From Tubulanus polymorphus (lineage: Eukaryota; Nemertea; Palaeonemertea; Tubulaniformes; Tubulanidae): DNA of 64,000 bases. Of the stretch, positions 45,776 to 57,711 are shown piece after piece (the first letter of the stretch is position 1; the number at the start of each line of letters is the position of its first letter). Location: NCBI RefSeq assembly GCF_964204645.1, contig NC_134026.1, positions 17,192,650 through 17,256,649 of the forward strand, read 5' to 3'. Position numbers and translations under genes: made by a program. Below the pieces are notes generated by a model. It worked only from the letters and a program-made list of their open reading frames with translations, was not told the DNA's origin and searched no databases.

Positions 45776-46499
45776 ATGCAAGCTTATTTCAATAGAAGTT
45801 TTTCGGATATAATCAAACGCTTCCCCTCCGCTAGAGAAACCTTGAATAAGTTCCACTCACGTCTTCCCTCTTTACCCTTTATTTATGGACTGCCTAAAAT
45901 TCATAAAGAGAATTTTCCACTGCGCCCCAGTCTCCAATTGTAATTCTCCTACAAACCGGTTATCTAAATTTCTCGCGAAACAGTTATCTTCTGTGCTCGG
46001 TTCGTTCTCTTCTTCGCACCTTCGTCATAATCAACATTTACATGAAGGTATCAAGAATATTATCCCCGGTAATGACAAATTTATATCGTTTGATGTTTCT
46101 TCCCCTTTCACCCATGTTCCTCTTAGACCTACTCTAGATTTCTTAAAACGCAGATTATCATCGCTTAATATTAACTTCGGCATACGATGGACTCTTTTTT
46201 GAATTTAATAATTGTCATTATAATTCGAACAGACATTCGGTATCGCTATGGGAAATCCTCTTAGTCCTATTCTCCCTAATTTATTCCTAAAACATGTTGA
46301 ATCTGAAATATTGCCTCTTTTTACTGATATCCACCCTAAAATCTGGCTCAGATATGAAGACTATGTTCTGGCTTTAGTTCCCTTTGACTTCAATGTTGAT
46401 ATCTTTCTCGTGTATTCAAACTCCTTTTACCCGTCCCTGGCCTTTACGTATGAATGGGAATCCAATAGTAAAATACCTTTCTGGATGTTTTTATCTTTT
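45776..46499 (+). pseudogene. Penelope-like reverse transcriptase, 5' part (split by Maverick 2)
   Basis: PFIYGLPKIHK at about 45880, DKFISFDVSSPFTHVPL at about 46074, then MGNPLSPILPNLFLKHVE (46248) and IWLRYEDYVLAL in place of a YxDD-type active site. The sequence runs into the Maverick after KIPFWMF. The rest of the same gene resumes at 61401. Several frame breaks predate or follow the split. Confidence 0.8.
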
Positions 46500-46505
46500 A
46501 CTGTG
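46500..46505. other. Left target-site duplication of Maverick 2
   Basis: ACTGTG next to the left terminus. The right flank has ACTGTA at 61395-61400. One mismatch in six; 6 bp is the known Polinton duplication length. Confidence 0.7.
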
Positions 46506-46733
46506 AGTAAAAGGATAATAGGGGTTCAAGCCAAAGGTCGAAGGGTCGAGCTAATAAAAAATGAAAAAAAATTCTCGCACGCTCGAACAATTTTTCATTT
46601 TTTACTCACTCGCCCCTTCAATCTTTAACCTGAACCCCTATTATCCCTATTACTCTTAAAATATTCATATATATGAATAACATATAAATGAATACTTCTA
46701 AAATCAATTTAGTAACAAATATTTGATATTAAA
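46506..46733. repeat. Left terminal inverted repeat of Maverick 2
   Basis: Matches the right terminal repeat up to the start codons of the outermost genes on each side. Internally it is a palindrome: outer arm 46506-46570, inner arm about 46590-46654, with about 17 bp (TCTCGCACGCTCGAAC) extra in the loop compared with the right end. Also shares ATATTCATATATATGAATAA downstream of the palindrome. Confidence 0.9.
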
Positions 46734-47401
46734 ATGGAGCCAGAACGATATCAAACTATCAATATTACAAATAACACTGGTGTTATAAATATATACTACA
46801 AGAAATGTTCTAAATGTGAATTAGATAAATTAGCTATAACAGAATTTAGTAAGCGTAAGATTAGCAAAGATGGTTTTCAATATTGCTGCAAAACTTGTAT
46901 TAAGCTATATACTATGCAATATCGAGCAGATAATAGAGAAGCTTATAATGATTATATGACAGAATATATGATATAAGATATAAAACAGATCTTAATTTTA
47001 AAATGAAACAATGTTTAAGGTCTAGATTAACACAGTTATTCAACAAAGAAACGCATTCAGAAATACTATCTAATTTATTGGATTGTTCAGATGAATTTCT
47101 CAAATCATGGATTATATATCAATTCGATGATAAAATGAATATTAAAAATTATGGTGATTATTTTCATATTGATCACGTTTTACCAATATCTAAATTTAAC
47201 ATGAGTGGTGAATACAATAAAAAAGTAATTTGGAATTGGAAGAATTTAAGACCTCTTGAAAAGAAAGAAAATATAATTAAATCTAATAAACTAGATTTAC
47301 AGTTATATTTGGATCAACTGGATAAAGCAAAGAAATTTAATGATCAATGGAACAATGATCCAAATAATGAACAATATGTTGAATCTTTATTGAGTGGTTA
47401 A
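46734..47401 (+). pseudogene. HNH endonuclease, frameshifted
   Basis: ATG at 46734 lies at the inner edge of the terminal repeat. First frame 46734-46976 with KCSKCELD and CCKTCIK zinc-ribbon cysteines. A one-base deletion near 46967 shifts into the second frame (47003-47401) with YFHIDHVLPISKF and NWKNLRPLEKKENI. Small insertions relative to Maverick 1 at 46850 and about 47015. The HNH residues themselves are intact. Confidence 0.85.
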
Positions 47402-47644
47402 AGATTGATATATCTCAAATAAAATATAATAAAAATTACATAACTTCAACTAGCCATTATTTCTATTTTATTTTTTTCAAAAATCTATTATTTCTTTTCA
47501 AAAAGGAAATACTTTATATTTTGATAAGATTCGAATAGAAACTCTTTATTTCAACTAACCTAGTCAATTTAGTATCAATAACTTAACTAACTAGTATCAT
47601 TTTATAACACTTATAATATTTTTGTCGCTTTTTCTCTAATATAA
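47402..47644. promoter_or_regulatory. Intergenic promoter region, Maverick 2
   Basis: AT-rich gap homologous to 11276-11514 of Maverick 1, without the cargo island. Ends with TTTTTCTCTAATATAAATG at the next start. Confidence 0.5.
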
Positions 47645-48088
47645 ATGTCAAAGAAATCGAGTAAGAATAATACCGATATTGAAAAAACTTTAAATGATTT
47701 GGGCATTAGTGATTATAAAGATACAGTTTTTCCTAATTGTATTCAAGTTAATAATAATATTGATTATGAATACTATTTGATGTGTAAGCATCATCTTGAG
47801 TTACTAATTGCCGGAGGGAAATCTAAGGATTTCTTGGGGAAAATTTTAACTTTTCCAGAACTAGACTCTATGAAACCAGATAAAGTAATGAAATATTTTA
47901 AGATTTATGAAGAGTCAAGATTAGCTAAAATAAATGATTCTCTTTCTGATGGTATTATAAAATGTTATTCTAAATTATGTAACCGGATAATACCAATTGA
48001 TGATGAAAATGGATTATATAGTGATTTAAAAAATGACTACTTAGTTATGCCAGAATTACAAAAATGGGTTGGATACGCTTCATTTCAA

Positions 48089-48820
48089 CGGTGTTGTCAT
48101 ATCACGGAATCGCGGAATTTTCCAAAAACACGAGATTTCTTCATTTTTACTACGGATAGTAACCGTGTTTTTCCACGGGATACCCCTTGTTGGACAATGC
48201 ACTGGAAGCATGTTTTCACTACCGGTACCTGGTAGGCCTAAGCGATAATCTATTACTATCGTCACTCGATAAACAACGATACTATCAAACGAAAAAATTG
48301 GCAATTGAAACACATTATGCATTTTCTTATTATATATAAAATGGTATCTTTTTTTACTCCGTTATTTGTGAAGAGAAAGCTGTTACATAGTTGCTTCTCC
48401 GTGTTGATTCCTTGGGACTGAAAACGTATTATCGGTACTAGACGGCGGCTTCTGTCAAACTAATTTGTTAGGAACCGCAGTACATGTTAAGTCGTAGCAC
48501 ATTTCACATTTGCAGCCATCTAAAACTACATGCCCAACCTAGAGCGACCGTGCTCAAATCTACTAAGATCGCAAAAGGTCGATTAACTTCGATAACCGGT
48601 GCTTGCCCTGGTTCCGATCGCTTTGTCCTACTACGTTCTGACTGCAGCAGATTACTGGCAGCCAGTGAACGGTATCATAAAAGAATATCAGATAAAATGG
48701 CGATTCGACACCGGGTATCCCCGCGGGAAAAAACCCGGTTACTATTTATAATGATAGTGACGAAATTCCGTGTTTTTAAAAAATTCCGCGATTCCGCCAT
48801 TCCGCGATATGACAACACCA
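48089..48820. mobile_element. MULE-like non-autonomous element, copy B (732 bp)
   Basis: Ends CGGTGTTGTCATATCACGG / ATATGACAACACC with long inverted repeats (about 100 bp). Flanked by a perfect 9-bp duplication TCATTTCAA (48080-48088, 48821-48829). Inserted inside a Maverick gene, so it is younger than Maverick 2. Related to copy A at 16516-17824. No coding capacity. Confidence 0.88.
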
Positions 48821-48936
48821 TCATTTCAATTAGGTGGGATAATGACATTAATTTCTACTGGAGTTATTCTACTGGAGTTATTACATTTTCTAACATCAAA
48901 CCTATAGTATGTAAAGATAAAAGTAATTCAGAAGAT

Positions 48937-48963
48937 GGTGCCATACGGCACCCACACTGTGAT
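48937..48963 (+). repeat. Mini-palindrome insert, copy 3
   Basis: 27 bp after GAAGAT, core GGTGCCATACGGCACC, read as DGAIRHPHC. Maverick 1 lacks it at the corresponding place (about 10700). Confidence 0.85.
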
Positions 48964-48994
48964 ATTGAATCAGAACAAAAATTAACTAAAATAA

Positions 48995-49231
48995 ATGAGT
49001 GATAATATTAAGAAAAAGACTAGATCCGAGAAACAAATTAAATGGGCTAGGGAATTACGTAAAAGATCTGCAGAATTAAAAAAAGCTAAGAAAAAGAAAT
49101 TAACTGATATAAATGAATCGCCTGATATTAATTCAAATAACAATCCATCTGATTCTTCTAATAGTGGAAGAAATAATTACTTATATATTACAATTATTAT
49201 ATTCTCCGGTGTAATATTATTAATGGATTAA
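48995..49231 (+). pseudogene. Basic membrane protein, internally deleted
   Basis: Homologue of 10312-10680. The lysine-rich head (RSEKQIKWARELRKRS, KKAKKKKLTDINE) is intact. The membrane segment is shortened to NYLYITIIIFSGVILLMD and the charged tail is lost by a deletion of about 130 bp in frame. May no longer span a membrane fully. Confidence 0.7.
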
Positions 49232-49237
49232 CATATG

Positions 49238-50322
49238 ATGAAAAAGAACAATATTTAAGAGATTTATATTATAACCCAGAGAGTGAAGTATCATATTCTA
49301 GTATTTCAGAATTATGGGATAAAATTAAATCTGATAATGAAAATATAAAATATAGTGAATTAAAATTATGGTTACAAATTCAACCAACATATCAAATCCA
49401 TAAGAAAATGGATAAAAATTATTTAACAAGAAAAGTTATGGTTTCATACACTGATCAACAATGGCAAGCTGATTTAATTGACATGAAGAACTTAGAGGAA
49501 TACAACAAAGGATATTTCTGGGTATTGAATGTTATAGATATATTCAGTAGATACGCATGGTCAATTTCAATCAAAAATAAAACTGGTATAGAAGTTACAA
49601 ATGCTTTTAAATCAATATTTAAAGAAGCTATTCCAGATATGATACAATTTGATGAAGGTAAAGAATTCTATAATAAACATTTAAAAAAACTATTATCTGA
49701 TAACGATGTAGAGTATTTTTCAACACATTCAGATAAAAAAGCATCTATTATAGAAAGATTTAATAAAACATTGAAAACTAGAATGTGGAAATATTTTACT
49801 GCAAATAAAACATATACATATATCGATGTGTTAGATGATTTAGTGAAAGGTTATAATAATTCTAAACATAGTTCTATAAATATGAAACCTATACAAGCTA
49901 GAAAAGAAGATAATTCAGAAAAAGTTTGGAATAATTTATATGGTGCATTTGTTACACATGATTTCGGAGAACCAAAATTTAAAATAGGACAACATGTAAG
50001 AATATCTACATATCGAAAAACATTTTATAAAGGTTATACCCCAAATTTTACTGAAGAAATATTCAAGATTAAAAAGATAATACTAACTAAACCTTTTGTT
50101 TATGAATTAGAAGAATTAAAAAATGAAGAAATATTAGGTTATTTCTATGGACAAGAATTATCACTTGTACCAAATCCAGATGAAATAGAATACAAAATAG
50201 AAAAAGTATTGAAAACAAAAACTCTTAAAGGAAAAAAGTATTCTTTGGTGAAATATAAAGGGTATGATGATAAATTTAATGAATGGATTTTATCTAGTAA
50301 AATTAAAAGAATAAATGAATAA
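49238..50322 (+). pseudogene. Integrase with chromodomain; core intact, start region shifted
   Basis: The N-terminal 55 residues lost their frame by a single-base loss right at the start codon (ATG 49238). An open frame of 304 codons remains from ATG 49408 and contains all catalytic residues: WQADLIDMK, FDEGKEF and SIIERFNKTLK, then the chromodomain (KKYSLVKYKGYDDKFNEWIL). Lacks the mini-palindrome found in the Maverick 1 copy. The best-preserved enzyme gene of the window, although truncated. Confidence 0.88.
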
Positions 50323-50776
50323 AGATTTATTTATATTTGAACCGCATAATATGTTAGTTACTGGAGTAACAAACTGTGGTAAAACACATTTCATATTAGA
50401 CTTGTTAGAAACTATTTATAAGAATCATTTTGATAATATAATATTATTCTGTCCTACTAATGAAATGAATTTACATGATTCAAAAGTGAGAGAAAGTGAG
50501 TTATGTTATCTAGCTTTCTCTGGGAGCCATTTTGGGATAACAACATGGGTTTTAAATCAAAAATATATTTCAGTTGTTGAAGATTTTAGGGAGAATATAA
50601 GATTTTTAGTTTTATTTTATAACAAAGATAGAAAATCTATGCAACAATCATTGGAAGAAAATCAAATTATACCTACTGAATTACATGATGAATATATGAA
50701 TAAATTAAAGAATAATAAAGGTTCAAAATTACTTCTGAGGCTTCAATTTCCATATGAATATAAGTTTATAAAATAA
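50315..50776 (+). pseudogene. DNA-packaging ATPase with Walker B region deleted
   Basis: Overlaps the integrase stop by 8 bp. The frame is open and the P-loop is intact (GVTNCGKTHFILD), but about 50 residues are missing after FCPTNEMN, removing the Walker B strand present in Maverick 1 (NTLFIIDDC). The C-terminal part (TTWVLNQKY, SLEENQIIP) is conserved. An in-frame loss of the catalytic acidic residues. Confidence 0.85.
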
Positions 50777-51008
50777 GGTATTTTAAGCATTTATGTATTA
50801 GATACGTATTAGGTACGTGTTAGATACCTTAATACTTAAAACCCCTTTTTTTAAAGAAATATTATTTATTTTAATTTTTCAACTAGGTTTGAAAATAATA
50901 AATGTTATTTAGATTAATACATATTAGATACATTAATACTTAAATATATATTAGATAACCCCTTTTTTATTATTTTTCTATTATTTTATACAACTTTCAA
51001 CTAATATA
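50777..51008. repeat. Convergent intergenic region, Maverick 2
   Basis: Counterpart of 8194-8583 with dispersed TATTAGATACGTATTA-type motifs and two GGGGTTTTAAG / CTTAAAACCCC-like blocks. Fewer tandem copies than in Maverick 1. No gene. Confidence 0.7.
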
Positions 51009-52110
51009 TTATGTGCGTGTTAGATAATTATCATTACTATCTGAATCACTTTCATCATACCCTAACAATTTATTCAACATATCTACCGAATCATTTTCAC
51101 AATCAGCCAAATTAAAATCGTTTTTTGATAAAACTTGAGCATTATCACGACTTGTAAATATATCTTCTATTTTCGATTTCTTAATACCGTCATCATTATA
51201 ATCAGTATATTTACCTGTAACTATATTTTCATTGTCATCTTTCTTAGTGTTTGACTCCAACATTTCATTTACAATGTTTGATCCTAATATTTTTTTGCAG
51301 CAGATAAATCTAATTTATCATTACTAGGTTCCTTAGATAAAAATTCACCTAATAAATCTTTATATAAATCTTTACCATTTACTTTTTTATTTGAAACAAA
51401 CTTTGTTACATATCTAAATGGGTGTTCTATAAATTCTTTTATAGCAACACGTTCTATTACATTAGTAATATGTGTAGCTGTATTCATATGATTATTCCAA
51501 TTTGATGGACTGTTTGAAAATTCACCTTTACAGTAACCACAATAATTTCTATTTTCACTAATATTTAATATTATTTCATTATTAGATGTAGAAAGTAAAA
51601 CGTTATTTGATGTAGAAGGTAAAACATTATTTGATGTAGGAGGTAAAACGTTATTTGATGTAGAAGGTAAAACATTATTAGATGTAGAAGGTAAAACATT
51701 ATTTGATGTAGAAGGTAAAACATTATTTGATGTAGAAGGTAAAACATTATTACATGTAGATGGTAAAACACTATTAGATGTAGAAGGTAAAACATTATTT
51801 GATGTAGAAGGTAAAACGTTATTTGATGTAGAAGGTAAAACATTATTTGATGTAGAAGGTAAAACATTATTTGATGTAGAAGGTAAAACATTATTAGATG
51901 TAGAAGGTAAAACATTATTATCAATTTCATTACTTAAATTATCAGCAACTTCACTTTTATTATTATCGATTTCTATTAGTTTAGTTTTATAATTTTTGAA
52001 AATAGGATCAAATATCAAGCTATATTACAAGGTATTACATAATATAAGCCATCATTACTTTCATGTTTATCAATGTATGGAATATGTTTATATACTTAAC
52101 CTGCATCCAT
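51009..52110 (-). pseudogene. C2H2 zinc-finger protein with octapeptide repeats, three lesions
   Basis: Starts at 52110; a stop at codon 5, a base deletion near 52020 and an A-run contraction near 51290 break it. Contains about fourteen NNVLPSTS-type octapeptides (51580-51925), then the finger YCGYCKGEFSNSPSNWNNHM and HITN. Tail acidic (51009-51263). Homologue of 7191-8193; here the tail is uninterrupted by the mini-palindrome. Confidence 0.78.
51580..51925 (-). repeat. 24-bp coding tandem repeat, Maverick 2
   Basis: About fourteen units of an octapeptide repeat, nearly homogeneous (GTTTTACCTTCTACATC), twice the number in Maverick 1. Confidence 0.9.
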
Positions 52111-52142
52111 TTATTACAAATTTCTTGATTTAAATTAAAATT

Positions 52143-53377
52143 CTAATACATAACACTATTTAATTGAGAATTTACAATATTTAATTGCGCGTCAGATATA
52201 ATATAAACGTGCATTCTAAAATTTTTGATTCCTTTATTCTTTGTCATGAATAATTGTATCCCATCTTTAGTGTTCTGTAATTTTTTTCCAGAACCATGTA
52301 ATGAATTATCCTCTGTTGTTCTAAAATCTAACCATAATGCATATTTATTACCGGTATAATAATCAATTTGATTAATATTACAATTTTCAAATGATGTTAC
52401 TTTTTCATTCATAAAATGTTTTCTAATTTCTGGCCATTGATCTATCATTCTCATTCCTTGACAAAATATTTTATTTGCTATACCTTCGATAGTTATTTCT
52501 ACTTTTGTTATTTCAGGATTATAATAATTATCGACCTGTATTGCGCCATTAGAATATGTTGCAATGGTAAAAAAATATGAATATACCTAATATTTAATAT
52601 TATATACTTAATAATTTCATCACTTGCATTAATAGTTACAGTTTTAAATTTATCAATATAATCATATAATAATGAAAATCCTTGATTGTATTGAGTTTGA
52701 ATTATGCTTGAAATATTTTCATCAGTTACTATGTCATATTCTAAACATTTATTCGATAATTTATAACCCATGTCTTTAACAACGCTAGATAATACAATTT
52801 CATTAACAGGAGCAAATGTTATTTCGAATATAATATCTTCTTGAATTGCGTATTTATATAAAGGTGCATTATTATTTATCAATTCAAAATCTAATGGAAT
52901 TTTATGTTTGCTTCCATAAATCTTTTTGATCAAATTATCTGCGGTACGAGTTACTATTGCGTCATTAGCTCCTGATCTTAATTTATTTTGGTTTTCTGAT
53001 TGGATGCCTTGAAATATCATATTATTTCTATTTTCTTTAGTTAACCATAAATCTTTATAATGCATAAATAAATTATAATCATCTAATGAGAAAACTGTTT
53101 CTGGGCCAATCTTTATAGTTATTTTTTTAATCAAATATCTTCCAACATTATCAACAACATAATTATTATTATTACCAGTTACATTTATATCAGCTGATAA
53201 ATAAATACTATTTGGAACATAAAAAGTATTTTGTGTTAATCGAGGGATTCTACCATATAAAGTTTCATCAGGATTACTATTAGAAGGATTATGAGTAATT
53301 ATATGATGAGATCTTTCTGCTTTAATAGTATTAGATATTCTATGATTCTAAGAAGGATTTATATAACTCCCACACAT
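52143..53377 (-). pseudogene. Major capsid protein, broken
   Basis: Homologue of 5911-7158. A stop at codon 9, then a long intact stretch to about 52620, where a short deletion shifts the frame (loss of the region after NASDEIIK). The C-terminal part 52143-52454 (GMRMIDQWPEIRKHF... NIVNSQLNSVMY) is in the original frame again relative to its own start. Identity to copy 1 is high throughout, so the two Mavericks are close relatives. Confidence 0.82.
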
Positions 53378-53397
53378 TTATTTAACAAAAAAATTAA

Positions 53398-54853
53398 TTA
53401 TCTATTTTTTATCATATTCACTAACCCAAAAATAATAGCACTTACAACTGTAATAAAAAATAAAATAATATGTCCAGTAGCAAAGTTAAGAATATTCCCA
53501 GCAGATTTCAATATAAAACCAACAATTGATGCAATAACTCCGGGTAAAGCTGCAGCAGATTTTTTAGATAGTTCCCATAAATATTTTGCTAATTTTTTTA
53601 AACCATCCTTAACTTTATCTTTTATAGAATTATTATCATTTGGGGGTTTATCCGGTTTATTCGGACTTGGTGTAGATTTTAATGAATTTGATATTGCTAA
53701 ACCAATTGTTGTGAATACCATAGTTACAGCTGTTAGAATTGAAAGAATTGTTATACCTTATAACTTAAATAATAATTTTATTCTGTCTTTCAATGATATT
53801 TCAGAATTTGGTTTTATTATTAACTCTTTAACAAAACTTTTAATCTATTAATACAATAATCCTATGATTTTGATAATAATTTAATTTTTTCTTTCTGAAA
53901 TTCTACGTTATATTCTAAATCATCAATTTCTTTTTCTAAATATGCATTTCTTTTTTTAAATTCAATTTCTTCAATAACTTTAAATTCTCTATCTAATTTT
54001 AATTGTTCTAATTCTTTTCTGGTGTCAAATAATTTATTTTCTAAAGGTTTAATTTTATCATATCTAATATATTTTTCGCGGGCAATTTTATCGGCTTCAT
54101 TTCGTATACTTATTATTTCTCTAATTGTTTTTTTTCAGAAAATATACTTAAAGCTTCTATTTCTTGATCTGTTGCATCAAGTAATCCATTCGGTAAAAGT
54201 TTTTCAGTTTCAACTTCGTTTGATTTAAGTTTACTAGTTTTGGAAATTATATATTGTTCAGAAGTTGTTTCTGTTTCTAAATTATCATTGATTGTTTCAA
54301 ATAATTCATTAATTCTTTCTTTAAATACTCTTTTATTTTGATTTGTCTCTGTGTCGGTAACATTTTCTATTTCATTACTATTATTACTCATTCTTTTAAT
54401 TCTAGATGGTTCTAAATAACTCAAAGTTGATTCTGTTAATATTTTGTTTTGATTTTTATAAGTGATATTAATATAATAATCATCTTTCAAATGATAATAA
54501 TATTCACCATCTAATGATTTTAATTCTGTTACTAAAAGTCTGGCGCCTCTATCATTTATATTATACCCAGATCTTTCAAATATAGGTTTGAAATTATAAA
54601 TATATTCATTATATTCTAAATTTTGTTTTACTAAATCTGGATTTTCATTTTCAGGATTTATTCTCGATTTAGTTCTTCTATCAAATTCATCTGTTGATGG
54701 CCCTTTAGAACCACTATCTGCTAAATTAGAACTATATGCTGATCCATCATCATTATCAATATTAGTTTCAGCATCATTATAATCATCATCAATATGCCCA
54801 TCATTATTATTTCCAATTTCTCTCATTTCATAAGCTTCTCCACCTTCTGCCAT
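53398..54853 (-). pseudogene. Acidic / coiled-coil / membrane protein, broken
   Basis: Starts MAEGGEAYEMREIGNNNDGH at 54853, open to 54113, then a break. The coiled-coil part follows in another frame (about 53830-54110). The C-terminal membrane segments are in 53398-53721 (KKLAKYLWELSKKSAAALPG). Counterpart of 4433-5890, diverged most in the acidic head. Confidence 0.68.
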
Positions 54854-54875
54854 TTACATTATAAAAAAATTAAAA

Positions 54876-56199
54876 TTAAAAATATAATATTCCTCCTATT
54901 ACAATTCCCATACAATTTATAGCTAATTTAGCATTTTCATGGGATTTATTATCATTATCAGTTTTAAATATGTCATGTTGAATATTATCAGTTTTTATAT
55001 CACCGTGTGGGTGCCGTACGGCACCATTTTCTGTAGTATTGTAATCTTTTATTTTAGAATCATTATTTAATTTAATATTCTTAGTTTTAGTTTCTGTTGA
55101 TTGAATATGTTTTTTAATTTTTTCACTTTCCATTAATTTTGGAGCAGTAATAATCTTTTTATTTATATCATTCAATCCAAATGAATTATTTATTGTTGCA
55201 GTCTTAATTAAATTATTATAACCAATTATATTTCCCATCTTTAATACTTAATCATTAGAAATAATCAATAAATTGGGGCCAATACAATAATTTAATCTAA
55301 TATGTGATTTATCTAGATAATTTTGGTACCTAACTATGTTTTCTGGAATCGATCTATTTTTATCATTATGAATGGAATCTTCAAATAATACTTGAATTGT
55401 TTCTGTGTATCAAATTAAGTGTTATCATTTCCAACTATTGGTGATCTTGTTTCAACTTGCGCACCGAAAATACATATCAAATAAGTTCTAATTGATTGAT
55501 TTATTCTTTGTATACCTGATTTTGTAAAACCTTCACTATTTTCTAAAATAAAATTAATCCAACCATTATTATTATCAATTTTATAATCATGATAAGCTCC
55601 AATTCTATGCATATAATCAATTCTTTTTATTTCATACTTTTCACCAGTACCTTGCAATTTACCATGCGCTCTAAAATCGGAATTAATATTTATATTAAAT
55701 TCATTACATATTTTATAAAACTTAGATATATTAATATTATTGTCCAATTTTTTAAAATATTTAGATCCGGGTAAAGGACATTCTAATTCATTTAATATTA
55801 TTCTGATTTGAAAATATGTGTGAAATCTAAATATTGTGTGAATTAATTTTAAATCAGAATAATTCAAATTTTTATCCAAGTTATTTAAATGATCATTCCA
55901 ACTTATACCACAACCAGTTGTTGCACAATAAACAGCAAAATTTAATTGATTCTGCCAACATTTCATATTAGATTTTACTTTATATATATGATATTCATCT
56001 CGAGTAAAAGTAACTTCATATGTATTAAATATATTTTCCATTTTAGAAATACAAAACTGTGTTTCAGTAACATAAATTTCTAAATTAGTTAATGAATTTA
56101 AAACTAAACTCCTATATGTAATAATTTTATTAAAATCTATCGCAGGAATATTATATTTAATTGATTTATTTTATTGGAACGCTTTTGGAAACCCAATTT
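54876..56199 (-). pseudogene. Large structural-type Maverick protein, several breaks
   Basis: Homologue of 3091-4416. The start codon and the first residues are lost near 56199. The 55415-56041 stretch contains LNFAVYCATTGCGISWNDH and SKYFKKLDNN. A stop near 55415 (close to the junction hit independently in Maverick 1) precedes the C-terminal part 54876-55238 with the membrane helix. Mini-palindrome copy 4 sits in the C-terminal part. Confidence 0.7.
54999..55025 (-). repeat. Mini-palindrome insert, copy 4
   Basis: 27 bp; the core GGTGCCGTACGGCACC is a perfect 16-bp palindrome. Read in frame as NGAVRHPHGD. On the coding strand it follows GAAAAT and precedes ATAAAA. Maverick 1 has the uninterrupted target at about 4281-4294. 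Confidence 0.9.
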
Positions 56200-56213
56200 A
56201 TATAATTGAAAAA

Positions 56214-56652
56214 CTAATAATTTATTAATTCTTTAAATAATTTATCTTGTTCTTCAACTGTTATATTACCATTTAAACTTATTATATAATCTAGTGTATT
56301 TTTTAATTTATTAATTTCTTTTATATTAGTTTTAATTTTTTCTTTATTACTTTTTATATTTAATTTTGAACTTATACCAGTTAAAACACTTGATGATAAT
56401 CCTAGCACGCCAATTGATATAGCTAAAGGTGTTAATGGACTGAATATTGCTAGAAATGTTATTACAGAACTAATTGTAACTGAACCATTTATAATAAAAT
56501 AATATATAATTTTACTTTTTAAATATTTTTTCTTTTCTATCTTTAAGTCACTTTCAAATTCTAATATTTGTTTTTCTAAATATGTTTTTAATTTAGTTTT
56601 ATTTATATCATGAGGAATAATATCAATATTATCAACTTTATCATCAATTTAT
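56214..56652 (-). pseudogene. Membrane protein with hydrophobic hairpin, start lost
   Basis: Homologue of 2644-3074. The reading frame through ELINY is open at the C-terminal side (56214-56408), but the ATG is altered to ATTG and other breaks lie upstream. The hydrophobic pair and LGLSSSVLTGISS are conserved. Confidence 0.65.
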
Positions 56653-56668
56653 TTAGCAAAAAAAATTA

Positions 56669-57093
56669 CTAATTAGTAAATTTATATGCTACAAATAGAA
56701 CAATAACTGTTCCGCCTAAAATCCATATTATTTCATATTTCTGTTGTTCATTACTTGGGGTATAATAATCTGATAATTTAGGTTTGTATAGATGTAATAT
56801 TTTCTTTATTGGTTACCGCGTTATATAAACTCATTGCATCACCAACTGATTGAAAATCTCTATGTGAAATCTTCTGATCATTTAATTGTTTATTGATGTA
56901 ATCCATATAGTTTTGTCTCTTTTCTCTATATTCTTCTGCAGCTTTATTGTATTTCTCTAATGCTAAGTTATGTCTTTTTTTGTTCTGATAATGATCCATT
57001 TTTATCAATATGCTTTAATAAATAACCACCACCATTAAATGCTAAAGCGTTAACAATTGCTGACCCTATTATAGTTATAATTGCAGAAGCCAT
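56669..57093 (-). pseudogene. Two-TM Maverick protein, two frameshifts
   Basis: Homologue of 2201-2623. An extra A in an A-run near 56985 and a change near 56800 break the frame. The coiled-coil middle (ALEKYNKAAEEYREKRQNY) remains open at 56778-57008. Confidence 0.7.
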
Positions 57094-57117
57094 TTATTTA
57101 GTAAAATAATTACGCAT

Positions 57118-57338
57118 TTATATAGGAGGAATATATTTTTGTTTTTCTAAATAATCAATAGTTAAATTAGATAAAGAAACTGCTAAAGTTAATCTTAAAA
57201 TGTCATTTATATCAAATCTATCAACATTAACACTCCCATTTTAAATACTTCTTTTAATACCATTGAATAACCAACAGTTCCCACTGATAATAATGCTCCA
57301 TTATATAATCCAGTTATTATCCACTTATTATCACTCAT
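57118..57338 (-). pseudogene. Small hydrophobic protein, frameshifted
   Basis: Homologue of 1955-2176, with a one-base deletion near 57240. Start MSDNKWIITGLYNGAL conserved. Confidence 0.6.
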
Positions 57339-57344
57339 TTATTT

Positions 57345-57695
57345 ATCAAAAAAATTACTATCATCAAAATATTTATTTATCTTAGTTATAATTATTTCAA
57401 CATTTATAGTATTATTAGTTTCATTTTCATATATTTCAGTTATTATTCATTCAATATCATCAATGGTAAAATCTTCATCTAATTCATAAAATCTTCAGGA
57501 TTCTCTAATTAAATTAGTAATCTTTTCTACGTTTAAAGTTTCTTTATCTATTGTTTTTTCATACTCAAATGTTGTTTCATTAGAAAATGCAATATTTTTA
57601 ACATGCGTAATTACATCAGTACTGTTATATTTCATTTCTTTCTCATATTTAAAATCAAATCCAAAACATATGCTCGGCCCAACAGTTATATTCAT
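57345..57695 (-). pseudogene. Unrecognised Maverick protein, truncated
   Basis: Homologue of 1614-1958. Open for 66 codons (MNITVGPSICFGFDF...), then a stop at 57495. The region to 57345 is diverged from Maverick 1 and broken. Confidence 0.55.
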
Positions 57696-57711
57696 TTATA
57701 TAGTGAAAAAA

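Larger units (their letters stand above)
47645..49002 (+). pseudogene. Conserved HHLELLIAGGKSKDFLGK protein, split by a MULE-like element
   Basis: The frame is open from 47645 to the insertion at 48089 (reaching WVGYASFQ). It resumes after 48829 with a 14-bp tandem duplication (TACTGGAGTTATTC type, about 48855-48885) that shifts frame, and ends EQKLTKINE with TGA overlapping the next ATG. Homologue of 10673-11275. The last part carries mini-palindrome copy 3. The track of lesions is: element insertion, slippage duplication, palindrome insertion. Confidence 0.8.
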
